Source of the DNA: Nocardioides sp. Iso805N
Lineage (GTDB): Bacteria; Actinomycetota; Actinomycetes; Propionibacteriales; Nocardioidaceae
NCBI RefSeq assembly: GCF_000364605.1
Contig: NZ_KB822589.1
Span: 1 to 60,467 of the forward strand
Direction: 5' to 3'
Length of the DNA stretch: 60,467 nucleotides
A program made the translations under genes and the position numbers. The notes under the pieces are model-generated. The model saw only the letters and a program-made list of their open reading frames with translations, was not told where the DNA came from and made no database searches. Below are positions 24,629 to 33,318 of this stretch, one piece after another; position 1 is the first letter of the stretch, and each line of letters opens with the position of its first letter.

Positions 24629-25438
24629 TCACACCATCGATGATGACCCGCGCCGGTCGTGGGGTCCAGTCGGCGCCGAGCTCCCCGCCACCGGCCGGAT
24701 GTTGGTCCAGCCGGTCCAGCCGCGCTCCTCGAGCAGCGCCAGCAACCGCCGGGCGGCCGGGACGGAGTCGAGGAAGACCGCGTCCAGCAGCGCCGCGAGG
24801 TCGGCGGGCAGGGCCTCCTCGTCCCAGGCCGACGCTGGGATCGCTTCGAACTGCGCGGCGAGCCGGTCGGCGACGCCCGCCAGGCGCGGATCGTCGGCGC
24901 CCCAGCCGATCACCTCCGCGAGGTCGCGGTAGAGCTCCCGGACGCCCGGGTCGGCGAGCTGCTGCTCCTTCAGCTCCATGTAGAACGGCATCCGCCCGGG
25001 CAGCTGGGCAGCGACCAGGATCCAGGCGTCGCGCTCCGCGTCCACCATCGCCTCGGGTACGCCGATCCCTCGCAGCCGGCCGAGATAGGCCACGGCCTCC
25101 GGCGGCAGGGCGAGGCTGTCGCCGGCCGCGAGCTTGGCGATCCGCTCGCGGGAGCGCTGCCGGTCCCGGATCTCGGCCCGCAGCCGGCGGTCGATCTCCT
25201 CCACAGCCCTGGCGAAGTCCTCCTCGTCGGCCGCCAGCAGCTGTCGCACCCGCGCCAGCGGTACGCCGGCATCGGCCAGCGTCCTGATCCGGATCAGGTC
25301 GACCGCCGCGGCGGCGTCGTACCGCCTGTAGCCGGAGCGGTCGCGCTCGGGCTCGGGGAGCAGTCCCTTGGCGTGGTAGTGCCGGACCGCTCTCACAGTG
25401 ACGCCGGCGTACGACGCGAGCTCGCTGATCGTCAGCAT
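24629..25438 (-). CDS. MerR-family transcriptional regulator of the DrrAB exporter
   Basis: About 269 aa. N-terminal MerR DNA-binding domain: M-L-T-I-S-E-L-A-S-Y-A-G-V-T, V-R-A-V-R-H-Y-H-A-K-G-L-L, then a wing and a long coiled-coil (about 75-110). The C-terminal 150 residues form an unassigned ligand domain; there is no metal-binding Cys pattern. It follows the exporter genes by 27 bases in the same direction, and a perfect MerR-type palindrome lies in front of the exporter (27018-27038). I infer that it controls the whole unit in response to a lipophilic drug or similar compound. Confidence 0.88.
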   Translation of the reverse strand: MLTISELASYAGVTVRAVRHYHAKGLLPEPERDRSGYRRYDAAAAVDLIRIRTLADAGVPLARVRQLLAADEEDFARAVEEIDRRLRAEIRDRQRSRERIAKLAAGDSLALPPEAVAYLGRLRGIGVPEAMVDAERDAWILVAAQLPGRMPFYMELKEQQLADPGVRELYRDLAEVIGWGADDPRLAGVADRLAAQFEAIPASAWDEEALPADLAALLDAVFLDSVPAARRLLALLEERGWTGWTNIRPVAGSSAPTGPHDRRGSSSMV

Positions 25439-25465
25439 GGCCTCATTCTCCAAGTCCGCCCGAGG

Positions 25466-26227
25466 TCAGGCGATCTTGCGGCGGTAGGTCGCCATCGCCA
25501 GGACGTAGGCGAGGACCAGCAGCCCGACGCACCATCCCAGTGCGAGCCACCCGTCGTGACCGACCGGTTGGTCGGCGAGCAGGCTGCGCAGCGTGTTCAC
25601 GATCGGGGTGACGGGCTGGTGCTCGGCGAACCAGCGCACCGGGCCCGGCATCCCGTCGGTCGGCACGAACGCCGAGCTGATGAACGGCAGGAAGATCAAT
25701 GGGTAGGAGAAGCCGCTGACGCCGTCGACGGAGCGGGCGGTGAGTCCCGGGATCACCGCGAGCCAGGTCAGCGCCAGCGTGAACAGCACCAGGATCGCGA
25801 GCACGGCGAGCCACCCGACCACGCCGGCGCCGGAGCGGAAGCCCATCGCCAGCGCCACCACCAGGACCAGGGCCAGCGAGATGAGGTTCGCCGCCACGGA
25901 GGTCAGGACGTGGCCCCAGAGCACCGCCGAGCGCGCGATCGGCATCGACTGGAACCGCTCGAAGATGCCCGACGAGACGTCGGTGAAGAGGCGGTAGGCC
26001 GTGTAGGAGATACCCGAGGCGATGGTGATGATGAGGATCCCGGGCAGCAGGTAGTCGACGTAGCTGCCGCCGCCGGTCTGGATCGCGCCGCCGAGGACAT
26101 AGACGAACAGCAGCAGCAGCGCGACCGGCGTGACGGCGGTGGTGATGATCGTGTCGGGACTGCGCAGGACGTGGCGCAGCGAGCGCTTGAGCAGGACGAG
26201 GGTGTCGGCGACGGCGTGGCTGGTCAT
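25466..26227 (-). CDS. ABC-2 type permease (DrrB-like)
   Basis: A 253-aa integral membrane protein with six hydrophobic segments in the ABC-2 layout: a first segment I-T-T-A-V-T-P-V-A-L-L-L-L-F, the conserved F-E-R-F-Q-S-M-P-I-A-R region and a late S-G-F-S-Y-P-L-I-F-L-P loop. It forms the membrane channel of a daunorubicin-resistance-type exporter with the ATPase encoded just upstream (ATGA overlap). Probable substrates are antibiotics or lipophilic compounds. Confidence 0.9.
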   Translation of the reverse strand: MTSHAVADTLVLLKRSLRHVLRSPDTIITTAVTPVALLLLFVYVLGGAIQTGGGSYVDYLLPGILIITIASGISYTAYRLFTDVSSGIFERFQSMPIARSAVLWGHVLTSVAANLISLALVLVVALAMGFRSGAGVVGWLAVLAILVLFTLALTWLAVIPGLTARSVDGVSGFSYPLIFLPFISSAFVPTDGMPGPVRWFAEHQPVTPIVNTLRSLLADQPVGHDGWLALGWCVGLLVLAYVLAMATYRRKIA

Positions 26228-27003
26228 CGTGCCTCCTGGGCGGCGGCGCCGTCGTGGCCGACGATCGCGAGGAAGATCTCTTCGAGGCTCGGCTGCTTCT
26301 CGACGTACTCGACCTTGGTCGGCGGGAGCAGGCGCTTGAGCTCCTCGAGGGTGCCGTCGGCGATGATCCGGCCCTGGTGCAGGATCGCGATCCGGTCGGC
26401 GAGGTGCTCGGCCTCGTCGAGGTACTGGGTGGTGAGCAGCACCGTGGTGCCGCCGTCGGCGAGGCCGCGGATTGTCCGCCAGACCTCGAGCCGTGCCTGC
26501 GGATCCAGGCCGGTGGTCGGCTCGTCCAGGAAGAGCACCGGCGGGTCGCCGATCAGGCTCATCGCGATGTCCAGTCGCCGCCGCATCCCTCCCGAGTACG
26601 TCGCCACGCGGCGTCCCCCGGCCTCGGTCAGCGCGAAGCGCGCCAGCAGGCCGTCGGCGACCGCGCCCGGGTCGGCGAGGTGACGCAGCTGCGCGACGAG
26701 CACGAGGTTCTCCCGCCCGGTGAGCACCTCGTCGACGGCGGCGAACTGGCCGGTCAGGCTGATCGACGCGCGCACCTTCGCCGGTTCGGCGGCGACGTCG
26801 TACCCGTTGACGACGGCGCGGCCGCCGTCGGCCTTCAGCAGGGTGGAGAGGATCCGCACGGCGGTGGTTTTGCCGGCGCCGTTGGCGCCGAGCAGGGCGA
26901 GCACGGTGCCCGGAGGGACGCTCAGGTCGACCCCTCCGAGCACCGCGTGCTCGCCGTAGGACTTGGTCAGTCCGGCGATCTCGATGGCTGGTGTCATGGT
27001 CAT
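26224..27003 (-). CDS. ABC-2 exporter ATP-binding protein (DrrA-like)
   Basis: About 259 aa. Walker A G-A-N-G-A-G-K-T-T, signature Y-S-G-G-M-R-R-R-L-D-I-A, Walker B V-L-F-L-D-E-P-T-T-G-L-D and H-loop T-Q-Y. The C-terminal extension with P-P-T-K-V-E-Y-V-E-K-Q-P-S-L-E-E-I-F-L matches DrrA-type ATPases. ATG at 27003 follows GGAGG; the longer frame runs over the operator. Four-base overlap with the permease. Energises drug export. Confidence 0.93.
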   Translation of the reverse strand: MTMTPAIEIAGLTKSYGEHAVLGGVDLSVPPGTVLALLGANGAGKTTAVRILSTLLKADGGRAVVNGYDVAAEPAKVRASISLTGQFAAVDEVLTGRENLVLVAQLRHLADPGAVADGLLARFALTEAGGRRVATYSGGMRRRLDIAMSLIGDPPVLFLDEPTTGLDPQARLEVWRTIRGLADGGTTVLLTTQYLDEAEHLADRIAILHQGRIIADGTLEELKRLLPPTKVEYVEKQPSLEEIFLAIVGHDGAAAQEAR

Positions 27004-27017
27004 GAGACCAGCCTCCA

Positions 27018-27038
27018 ACCTTGACGCTGCGTCAAGGT
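27018..27038. promoter_or_regulatory. MerR-type operator upstream of the DrrAB-like operon
   Basis: ACCTTGACG (27018-27026) and its complement CGTCAAGGT (27030-27038) form a perfect 9-bp palindrome with a 3-base spacer, 14 bases from the ATPase start. Dyads of this type at the promoter are typical of MerR-family regulators, and one is encoded in the same operon. A separate 12-bp perfect palindrome CCATCGCGATGG (27048-27059) follows next to the stop of the neighbouring gene. Confidence 0.7.
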
Positions 27039-27060
27039 CAAGCCCCGCCATCGCGATGGT

Positions 27061-28371
27061 TCAGCGGTGCTTGGCCGCCTTCCACGGCAGCCGGTAGGCG
27101 CGGTAGCTGATGAAGCCGGCCGGATAGCTCGCGTCGAAGACGTCCTTGCCGCGGGCGTTGAACTCCGAGAAGTGCGGCAGCGCGCCCCAGCCGGTGAAGA
27201 CGTGGTCGTTGGCCAGGACCTGGGTGTTGCCCTGCGAGGACGCCAGCGTGCGGGTGGGCTCGTCGTACTCCTTGACGAGAGTGGCCGTCCGGCGCTTCAG
27301 GTCGAGCCTGATCTCGGTCGAGCGGCTGTAGCCGAGAGAGGAGACCGCGCCCTGGCCGGTGTTCGCGGCGCCTGCGGACTCGTTGTCGAAGACGCTGATC
27401 AGGCCGTGGCCGTGGTCCTCGGCGTCGTGCTGCCAGGCGAAGATCCGGCCGGCGTCGTTGAGCGTGGTGCCGTGGGCCGCCTTGAGCATGAACGAGCTGT
27501 TCTTGCCGCCCAGCCTCCAGTTGATCGCGCCCGAGCGGCGGTTCACGTCGTACGCAGTCCACGTGTTGCGGGCATCGATGAGCAGGTTGCGGTGGCTGTC
27601 GACCTTCACAGCGTTGACGTGGAACCAGTCCCAGGGCGTGCTGGCGCTGGCCGGCAGCGGCTGCTGGCTCTCGGAGTAGGGCACGTGATCGGCGCTGTTC
27701 CAGGAGAAGAGCACCTTGCCCGTCCTGATGTCGATCTCCTGGACGACGCCGTCGATGACCGTCTGGTCGGCCGGACCGCCGATCGAGGTGAGGTCGGCAG
27801 TGGCGGTGGTGTAGCTCAGGATCAGTGCCGTGTTGCGCTGGGTGATCAGGAACTCGTGTCCGTCCGCGCTGAGCCCGTTGCCGGCGTGCACCTCGGCGAT
27901 CTTCTGGTACTTGTCGTTGTAGATGTAGTCGGTGCCGGTCGCCACGCCACCCAGGCCGGTGCCCTGCCAGAAGGTCAGCACCTTCTTGCCGCGATAGGTC
28001 TGGGTGCGGAAGTCGGCGATGGACTGGCCGGCGGCGGCCGGGTGGTACCAGACCACCTTCTTGCCGTTCGGGCTGAGGATCTCGGCCCCGCTCGCATAGC
28101 TGCTCGAGGTGCCGTAGGGCGCCACGAAGATGTCGCCCTTCGCCTTGCGGCCGAGCTTGTTGGTCGTCACGGTGACCGGCGGCGGGGCCGTGGTGTCGGT
28201 CGAGGTCTGCGCCGAGCTCTGGTGGGCGTGGCGGCTGTGGTGGGTGTCGTGACCGCGCTGGCCGTACGTCGCCGCGTCGGCGGCAGGGGCGGTGGCAGCC
28301 ACGGTGGCTGTCAGGGCGAGGGCTGTGGCGGCGGTCGTTGCCAGCAGCCCGATCCGCTGGGTCTGGTGCAT
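27061..28371 (-). CDS. secreted arylsulfotransferase-like (ASST) protein
   Basis: A 436-aa exported protein. The signal peptide has R-I-G-L-L-A-T-T-A-A-T-A-L-A-L and an A-D-A cleavage region; a His/Ser/Thr-rich linker follows (about 35-65). The main domain repeats propeller-like strands of the Arylsulfotran_2 family, for example V-V-W-Y-H-P, H-V-N-A-V-K-V-D-S-H-R-N-L-L and R-I-F-A-W-Q-H-D-A-E-D-H. It may transfer sulfate between phenols outside the cell, or act as a related binding protein. A near-perfect palindrome sits 20 bases upstream of its ATG. Confidence 0.8.
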   Translation of the reverse strand: MHQTQRIGLLATTAATALALTATVAATAPAADAATYGQRGHDTHHSRHAHQSSAQTSTDTTAPPPVTVTTNKLGRKAKGDIFVAPYGTSSSYASGAEILSPNGKKVVWYHPAAAGQSIADFRTQTYRGKKVLTFWQGTGLGGVATGTDYIYNDKYQKIAEVHAGNGLSADGHEFLITQRNTALILSYTTATADLTSIGGPADQTVIDGVVQEIDIRTGKVLFSWNSADHVPYSESQQPLPASASTPWDWFHVNAVKVDSHRNLLIDARNTWTAYDVNRRSGAINWRLGGKNSSFMLKAAHGTTLNDAGRIFAWQHDAEDHGHGLISVFDNESAGAANTGQGAVSSLGYSRSTEIRLDLKRRTATLVKEYDEPTRTLASSQGNTQVLANDHVFTGWGALPHFSEFNARGKDVFDASYPAGFISYRAYRLPWKAAKHR

Positions 28372-28390
28372 GGGGGTCCTCCTGTCAGCG

Positions 28391-28408
28391 CTAGACGTTA
28401 ATGTCTAG
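28391..28408. promoter_or_regulatory. TetR-like palindromic operator upstream of the ASST-like gene
   Basis: CTAGAC (28391-28396) and GTCTAG (28403-28408) flank GTTAAT, giving an 18-bp dyad that is symmetric except for one base-pair position on each side of the centre. It lies 20-37 bases before the ASST-like gene start, in a spot able to block its promoter. No TetR gene is adjacent, so the regulator would be encoded elsewhere. Confidence 0.5.
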
Positions 28409-28488
28409 TCGGTTACATGACTATGGACCCGTGGGCGAGGCGAGCGACCGGGGGTCCGGCACGCGAGACGCGGCCGGACCTGTTTTGA

Positions 28489-28508
28489 CGGCACAACACG
28501 TTGTGCCG
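28489..28508. repeat. 20-bp dyad between divergent genes
   Basis: CGGCACAAC (28489-28497) and GTTGTGCCG (28500-28508) are perfect complements with a 2-base centre. The dyad overlaps a TTGACG at 28485-28490 that could be a -35 element for the adhesin gene. The 333-base gap 28372-28704 otherwise holds only the operator at 28391 and the short tandem repeat at 28621. Confidence 0.55.
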
Positions 28509-28620
28509 GCACCGCGGAGCCTTCTCCAGAAAAGGCGCGACGTTCCACGTCATGAGGTGAAGCCCAGCGCGTCACTGTTCTGGCCGAGATGACCGGGCCG
28601 CTACCCGGATCGGGCCGGGT

Positions 28621-28653
28621 GCGCGCCGGGTGCGCGCCGGGTGCGCGCCGGGT
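28621..28653 (+). repeat. 11-bp tandem repeat, three copies, upstream of the adhesin
   Basis: GCGCGCCGGGT occurs three times without a gap (28621-28631, 28632-28642, 28643-28653), 50 bases before the adhesin start. Copy-number change here could alter promoter spacing or leader structure. Confidence 0.85.
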
Positions 28654-28704
28654 CATACGGTGCCGCGGGCCGCCTCCGGGTCGCGGGTGGACTCGAGGGG
28701 ACTC

Positions 28705-31700
28705 ATGCTGGTAGCGGGAAAGCGCGCGGCCGTTGCCGCCCTGGTTGTGGCTGCGTTGGGATCGATGACCCTCTTCGTGCCGTCTACGCCCGCAGACGCG
28801 GCTGCGGGTGATGCGCTCGCGGCGACGTTGACGCAGACGACAGGAACGGCGCCGTTCGACAGCGATGACGCTCCTGGCGACGACGCGTCAGGCGGCAACA
28901 ACACTGTGCGGACCAACGACACGGTCACCTACGACGTAGGTGTTCGGTACGAGGGTGAGGCGCAGACCAAGCCGACCATCACGTTCACTCTGCCCAAGGG
29001 CGAGGAGTTGGTGAGCCTCCCGGCCTTCTGCCTCTCTCCCGGCTCCTCGGTCTCACCAGCCACGCTCCCGGCACCGGCGATCCCTGTCACGGCAACCTCG
29101 TGGGAGTCGCTACCGACGCAGACCGTGACCTGTGTCGTCGCCGATCAGGACAGCTCGACCTCCCTCAACTACCGGTTCGTCGCGAAGGTGCGGCCGGAGG
29201 TGCCGAACGGCACCCAGCTCGACCCGGTGACAGCCAGCGTCGTCAGCGACCAGGTCACCACTCCGGCAGTGTCTCGGTCGGTCGACCAGGTCGTCTCGGC
29301 CGCGCCGACGGTGGACGTGTCGAAGAACATGAACGCGTCATCGCAGACGTCGGGCCCGCTCGGCATGTCGTACGCGGTGTGCGCCTGGGACAAGTCCCAG
29401 ACCTGCGTCCAGCTCACCTACCCGATCACGATGTCGATACCGGCGGGCGGCAAGGGGATGGCGCCGCTGGCCGGCCCGATCTCCGTCACCGATGACCTCT
29501 CGCCCGACTCGTTCTACCCGGCCGGGACCACCTCCTCGGCCGCGTGGCAGTCGGCAGGCGCCGGCGCGCTGACGACGTACGGCGCCCGCGTGATCGGGTG
29601 TGGGCGGCCTGAGGTCCTCGAGGCTCACGCACAGCCGGGGTCGAGCCTGAGTGCGTCCGCTCTCGGAGTCAATGCGACGACCGACAACTCGGTCCGCAAC
29701 AGTGGCACCGTCACCTGCACCCAGGCCGGTGGCCCGGGATCGGCGGCCACCGTGACGACCACGGGCGCCGACACCACCGGCTACACCGTTCCCACCACGA
29801 CGTTCGACGGATCCACAGCGTTGCCGACCTCCCAGAGCTTGATCTTCTCCTATGACCTGGTGGTGCAGGTCCCCGTGGCGGCGCTGAAGGACCTCGGTCT
29901 CGACCAGAACGGCACCTGGGCACTCCAGACGCAGAACAAGCTCACCGGCTTCACCGCGACGGACGCGACCGGCCAGAGCGTCGCCGACAGCAACCCGAAC
30001 GACAACGAGCGCGATGCGACGCTCCGTCTGGACCGTAGCGGGCCGGGCACGCTCAGCAAGGCGTTCGTGGGCATCACCGGTGCCAGTGGAAACACCCCCG
30101 CGAGCACGTTCTCGACCAACCCACCGTTCGAGGGACCGCCTGGGTCGAACCAGATCCGGGACGGCAACACGGTCGCGGTCAAGGGGCAGACGGTCGTCAG
30201 CGAGATGCTCTATACCCGGCACGGGATTCCGCCGGCCGCCGACGACACCTTCTTGAACAGCAGCATCATGTGCGACACCTGGGACGACACCACCCTGCAG
30301 ATGCCCGGGACGTTCGCCTACGCCGGCTCCACCACCACCGATCTGCGTGAGCCGTCGAACGGCAGCCCGGCCTGGGTCGCCTACGCGGGTGACGGGTCTC
30401 CGCTGCCAGCCTCCTCGGTGAGGAACGTCGACATCCAGTACGGCTATACAGCGACGCCTGGGTCCGGCACCAACTCCAGCTGCACGACCGGTACCTGGGT
30501 CGACAGCCCGGCTGAGGTGCCCGGCGCTCAGCTGGTCAACGGGACCTGGTCGGGCGTCAACCGCGTACGCATCTCGTTCACCGACATCGCCCCACGCTCG
30601 ACCGACTACTTCCAGCTCGACGGCGCCATCGCACTGACCGTCGTCTCGGATGCAGCCACCGGCACGGTTCTGCCCAACTGGGCCAGTCAGACCTCCGCCC
30701 CGGCCGTCGAGGGCATGGACGCGATCCTCGCGGACCCGAATAGGACCCAGTCGAACTCCACCTACGACCCGACGACGACGACCGGTCAGCTTGGCGACCG
30801 GCTGCTGTTGGGCAAGGCGACCGCTCGGCTGAAGAAGGGTGTCTGGGACTCGAGTGCGGGCAACTACACCACTACCGCGGTGCCGCAATACACCGCAGGC
30901 TCGACGGTGAAGTATCAGCTGACGCCGACCCTGACCGCCGATGTCGACGCGGGGACATACGCCAATGTGACCGTCACGGACTGCCTGCCCAACTACCTGG
31001 CGTATGCCTCCTCCAAGCGAGACAGCGGTGCCGCGATCACGCCTACCGTCGTACAGGCGGGAGCCCCACCGGGTTCCGAGCTGGCCTGTGGCCCGGATGA
31101 GACCTATATCCAGTGGGACCTCGGCCCACAGGAGATCGGGAAGCCGATCGACCCGATCGACTACACCGTCGACGTACTCGAGACCGCTCCCAACGGCACC
31201 TACACGAACACCGCCCTGGTTTCCTCCCCGGCCGACGGCTCCCCGGCCGCCGCGCGGACGGCCTCGGCGCAGATCCAACTGGTGGTTCCGACCGGAATCA
31301 AGATCTCCAAGGCGGTGGACAAGCCGCAGATCGAGGTCAACCCTGCTGGTGCCCCCAACCCCCGGGAACTCACCTGGACGATCACCTTCGCGAACATCGA
31401 CTCCCCTGAGAACGTCTCCAACGTCGACTTCGTCGACGTCTTGCCGGCCGACGGTCTCCTGGGCTCCAGCTTCACCGGGACCCTGAACCTCGACTCGGTC
31501 ACCATCGCCAGCGGGACGAACGTCCAGATCCTCTACACCAGCGCTCCGTCGGCCAGCCTGGCCGTCGACCCGGATAATCCGAGCAACGCCACCAACGGCG
31601 CCACCACCTGGTGTGATGCCGCCGACGGGACCGGGACGGTCGTCTCCGGCAGCGGCAACGCCTCGTCGTGTCCGACGTCGTTGGCCGACGTCACCGGCCT

Positions 31701-33318
31701 GCGGTTCCAGCGAGCTGGAGACTTCACCCCCGCCGACACGATCCAGGCGAAGGTCACCATGACCCCGTCGGGCAACAGCGGCGGCGACATCTACCGCAAC
31801 CAGGCCGCCGGTCGCGCGGTCGGCGTCTCTCAGCCCGTCGGCCCCACGGTTCGTTCGGTCAACGTCATCTCCTCCTCCATCGGCGACCGGGTGTGGCTCG
31901 ACCAGAACGCCAACGGGACCCAGGACTCGGGCGAGCCCGGCGTGGCGGGTGTCAAGGTCCATCTCCAGGGAGCCGATGAGGACGGCAACACGGTGAATCT
32001 AGACACCACCACCGACTCCGCTGGCAAGTATCTGTTCTCGAACCTGCCGAGCGGGACCTACACCGTCACGTTCGATCCGTCGACCCTGCCGGCCGGCACG
32101 TCGTTCACTGCGCAGCATGTCGGGACCGACGACACGGTCGATTCGGACGGGAACGTCACGACAGGTGTCACTGACCCGATCGCGCTGGCACCGTCCAGGC
32201 AGAACCTGAACGTCGACCAAGGCATCGTCGAGGAGCCCGGCTCCCTGACCTGGACCAAGGTCGACGCCGACGGCAAGCCGCTGGCCGGCTCGGTCTGGAC
32301 CCTGACCGGCCCGAACGGATATGACCAGACCATCGCCGACAACAGCGCCCAGGACAGCGACCCGGCAGACGGGGGGTTCAAGGTCACCGGTCTCGGCTGG
32401 GGCGACTACACCCTCACCGAGAAGACCGCACCCACGGGCTATCAGCTCGACGCCACACCGCGCACCGCCACCATCGACGGCAACGACCTCGCCGTTGACC
32501 TCGGCAAGGTCGTCGACCAGCCCAAGGCAGCGACTCTGACCTGGACCAAGGTCGACGCCGACGGCAAGCCGCTGGCCGGCTCGGTCTGGACCCTGACCGG
32601 CCCGAACGGATATGACCAGACCATCGCCGACAACAGCGCCCAGGACAGCGACCCGGCAGACGGGGGGTTCAAGGTCACCGGTCTCGGCTGGGGCGACTAC
32701 ACCCTCACCGAGAAGACCGCACCCACGGGCTACACCGCCACCACGACGCCGTACCCGTTCACGCTGGGCGCGAACGACCTGTCGGTCGGTCTGGGGGCGA
32801 TCGCCAACGTGCAGGTCCCGGGCACCGTGACGTGGAGCAAGGTCAACGCGCACGGGAAGGCACTGGCGGGCTCCGTCTGGACCCTGACCGGCCCGAACGG
32901 ATACGACCGCAGGATCACCGACAACGGCGATGTCGACGTCGACACAAAGACCGGTGCGTTCAAGGTCACCGGCCTCGCCTGGGGCACCTATCACCTCCGT
33001 GAGACCAAGGCCCCTGCCGGATACGTACGCGATCCCAAGGACCACCCGGTGAGCATCACCGCGACCGCCACGAGCGTCTCGTTCGGCGCGATCGAGAACC
33101 ATCCGGTCCCGCCCTCCCCGCAGAAGGCGGACCTGCCCGAGAATCGCGGACCGCACCCCGTGGTCGACACCGGGATCACGGTGATCCCGGTGCCCTCCGC
33201 CAGCACGGCGAACGGCGGCGGTGACCGCCTCCTGGATGAGATGTTGCTGGCCGGCGCCGCGTGCCTGATGGCCGCGGCTGCCGTGGTCCGGTTCAGACGG
33301 CGGCGCCGCCGTGGGTGA
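28705..33318 (+). CDS. giant surface adhesin with SdrD-B and SpaA-type domains
   Basis: A 1537-aa exported protein. ATG at 28705 follows GAGGGG, and a signal peptide ends near A-D-A-A-A-G-D (about residue 36). A long N-terminal region of beta-rich, Thr/Ser-rich domains follows; the part ending near 1050 resembles DUF11/pilin-shaft modules. An SdrD-B-like domain (about 1055-1170) starts S-S-I-G-D-R-V-W-L-D-Q-N. Three SpaA/Cna-B-like repeats follow (about 1180, 1277 and 1373), each with the isopeptide pair W-T-K-V-D-A (or a variant) and an E of the L-T-E-K-T-A-P-T-G-Y type. The tail has a membrane helix and seven Arg/Lys-type residues. A canonical LPXTG is absent; V-V-D-T-G is the nearest candidate. 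The sortase gene overlaps. Confidence 0.85.
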   Translation: MLVAGKRAAVAALVVAALGSMTLFVPSTPADAAAGDALAATLTQTTGTAPFDSDDAPGDDASGGNNTVRTNDTVTYDVGVRYEGEAQTKPTITFTLPKGEELVSLPAFCLSPGSSVSPATLPAPAIPVTATSWESLPTQTVTCVVADQDSSTSLNYRFVAKVRPEVPNGTQLDPVTASVVSDQVTTPAVSRSVDQVVSAAPTVDVSKNMNASSQTSGPLGMSYAVCAWDKSQTCVQLTYPITMSIPAGGKGMAPLAGPISVTDDLSPDSFYPAGTTSSAAWQSAGAGALTTYGARVIGCGRPEVLEAHAQPGSSLSASALGVNATTDNSVRNSGTVTCTQAGGPGSAATVTTTGADTTGYTVPTTTFDGSTALPTSQSLIFSYDLVVQVPVAALKDLGLDQNGTWALQTQNKLTGFTATDATGQSVADSNPNDNERDATLRLDRSGPGTLSKAFVGITGASGNTPASTFSTNPPFEGPPGSNQIRDGNTVAVKGQTVVSEMLYTRHGIPPAADDTFLNSSIMCDTWDDTTLQMPGTFAYAGSTTTDLREPSNGSPAWVAYAGDGSPLPASSVRNVDIQYGYTATPGSGTNSSCTTGTWVDSPAEVPGAQLVNGTWSGVNRVRISFTDIAPRSTDYFQLDGAIALTVVSDAATGTVLPNWASQTSAPAVEGMDAILADPNRTQSNSTYDPTTTTGQLGDRLLLGKATARLKKGVWDSSAGNYTTTAVPQYTAGSTVKYQLTPTLTADVDAGTYANVTVTDCLPNYLAYASSKRDSGAAITPTVVQAGAPPGSELACGPDETYIQWDLGPQEIGKPIDPIDYTVDVLETAPNGTYTNTALVSSPADGSPAAARTASAQIQLVVPTGIKISKAVDKPQIEVNPAGAPNPRELTWTITFANIDSPENVSNVDFVDVLPADGLLGSSFTGTLNLDSVTIASGTNVQILYTSAPSASLAVDPDNPSNATNGATTWCDAADGTGTVVSGSGNASSCPTSLADVTGLRFQRAGDFTPADTIQAKVTMTPSGNSGGDIYRNQAAGRAVGVSQPVGPTVRSVNVISSSIGDRVWLDQNANGTQDSGEPGVAGVKVHLQGADEDGNTVNLDTTTDSAGKYLFSNLPSGTYTVTFDPSTLPAGTSFTAQHVGTDDTVDSDGNVTTGVTDPIALAPSRQNLNVDQGIVEEPGSLTWTKVDADGKPLAGSVWTLTGPNGYDQTIADNSAQDSDPADGGFKVTGLGWGDYTLTEKTAPTGYQLDATPRTATIDGNDLAVDLGKVVDQPKAATLTWTKVDADGKPLAGSVWTLTGPNGYDQTIADNSAQDSDPADGGFKVTGLGWGDYTLTEKTAPTGYTATTTPYPFTLGANDLSVGLGAIANVQVPGTVTWSKVNAHGKALAGSVWTLTGPNGYDRRITDNGDVDVDTKTGAFKVTGLAWGTYHLRETKAPAGYVRDPKDHPVSITATATSVSFGAIENHPVPPSPQKADLPENRGPHPVVDTGITVIPVPSASTANGGGDRLLDEMLLAGAACLMAAAAVVRFRRRRRRG
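32245..32732 (+). repeat. two identical 197-bp repeats encoding SpaA-type domains
   Basis: Positions 32245-32441 and 32536-32732 are identical base for base over 197 bp, offset 291 bp (97 codons). They encode two copies of the same isopeptide-type domain, while the third copy (from about 32826) has diverged. Such identity suggests recent duplication or gene conversion, and copy number may differ between strains. Confidence 0.95.

Noticed and set aside
24660..26683. Long plus-strand frames across the MerR and ABC-2 genes
   Set aside because: Products are Arg/Gly/Pro-rich or repetitive and have no motif, whereas the minus strand encodes clear MerR, permease and ATPase proteins.
28621..28653. 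CRISPR or direct-repeat array
   Set aside because: Three copies of an 11-mer without spacers are a tandem repeat, not CRISPR; no CRISPR array was seen anywhere in the window.
29338..31962. Very long open frame (over 800 codons) antisense to the adhesin gene
   Set aside because: It is a shadow of strongly GC-biased codons; its product is low-complexity Gly/Arg/Val, has no motif, and the sense strand has a convincing adhesin.
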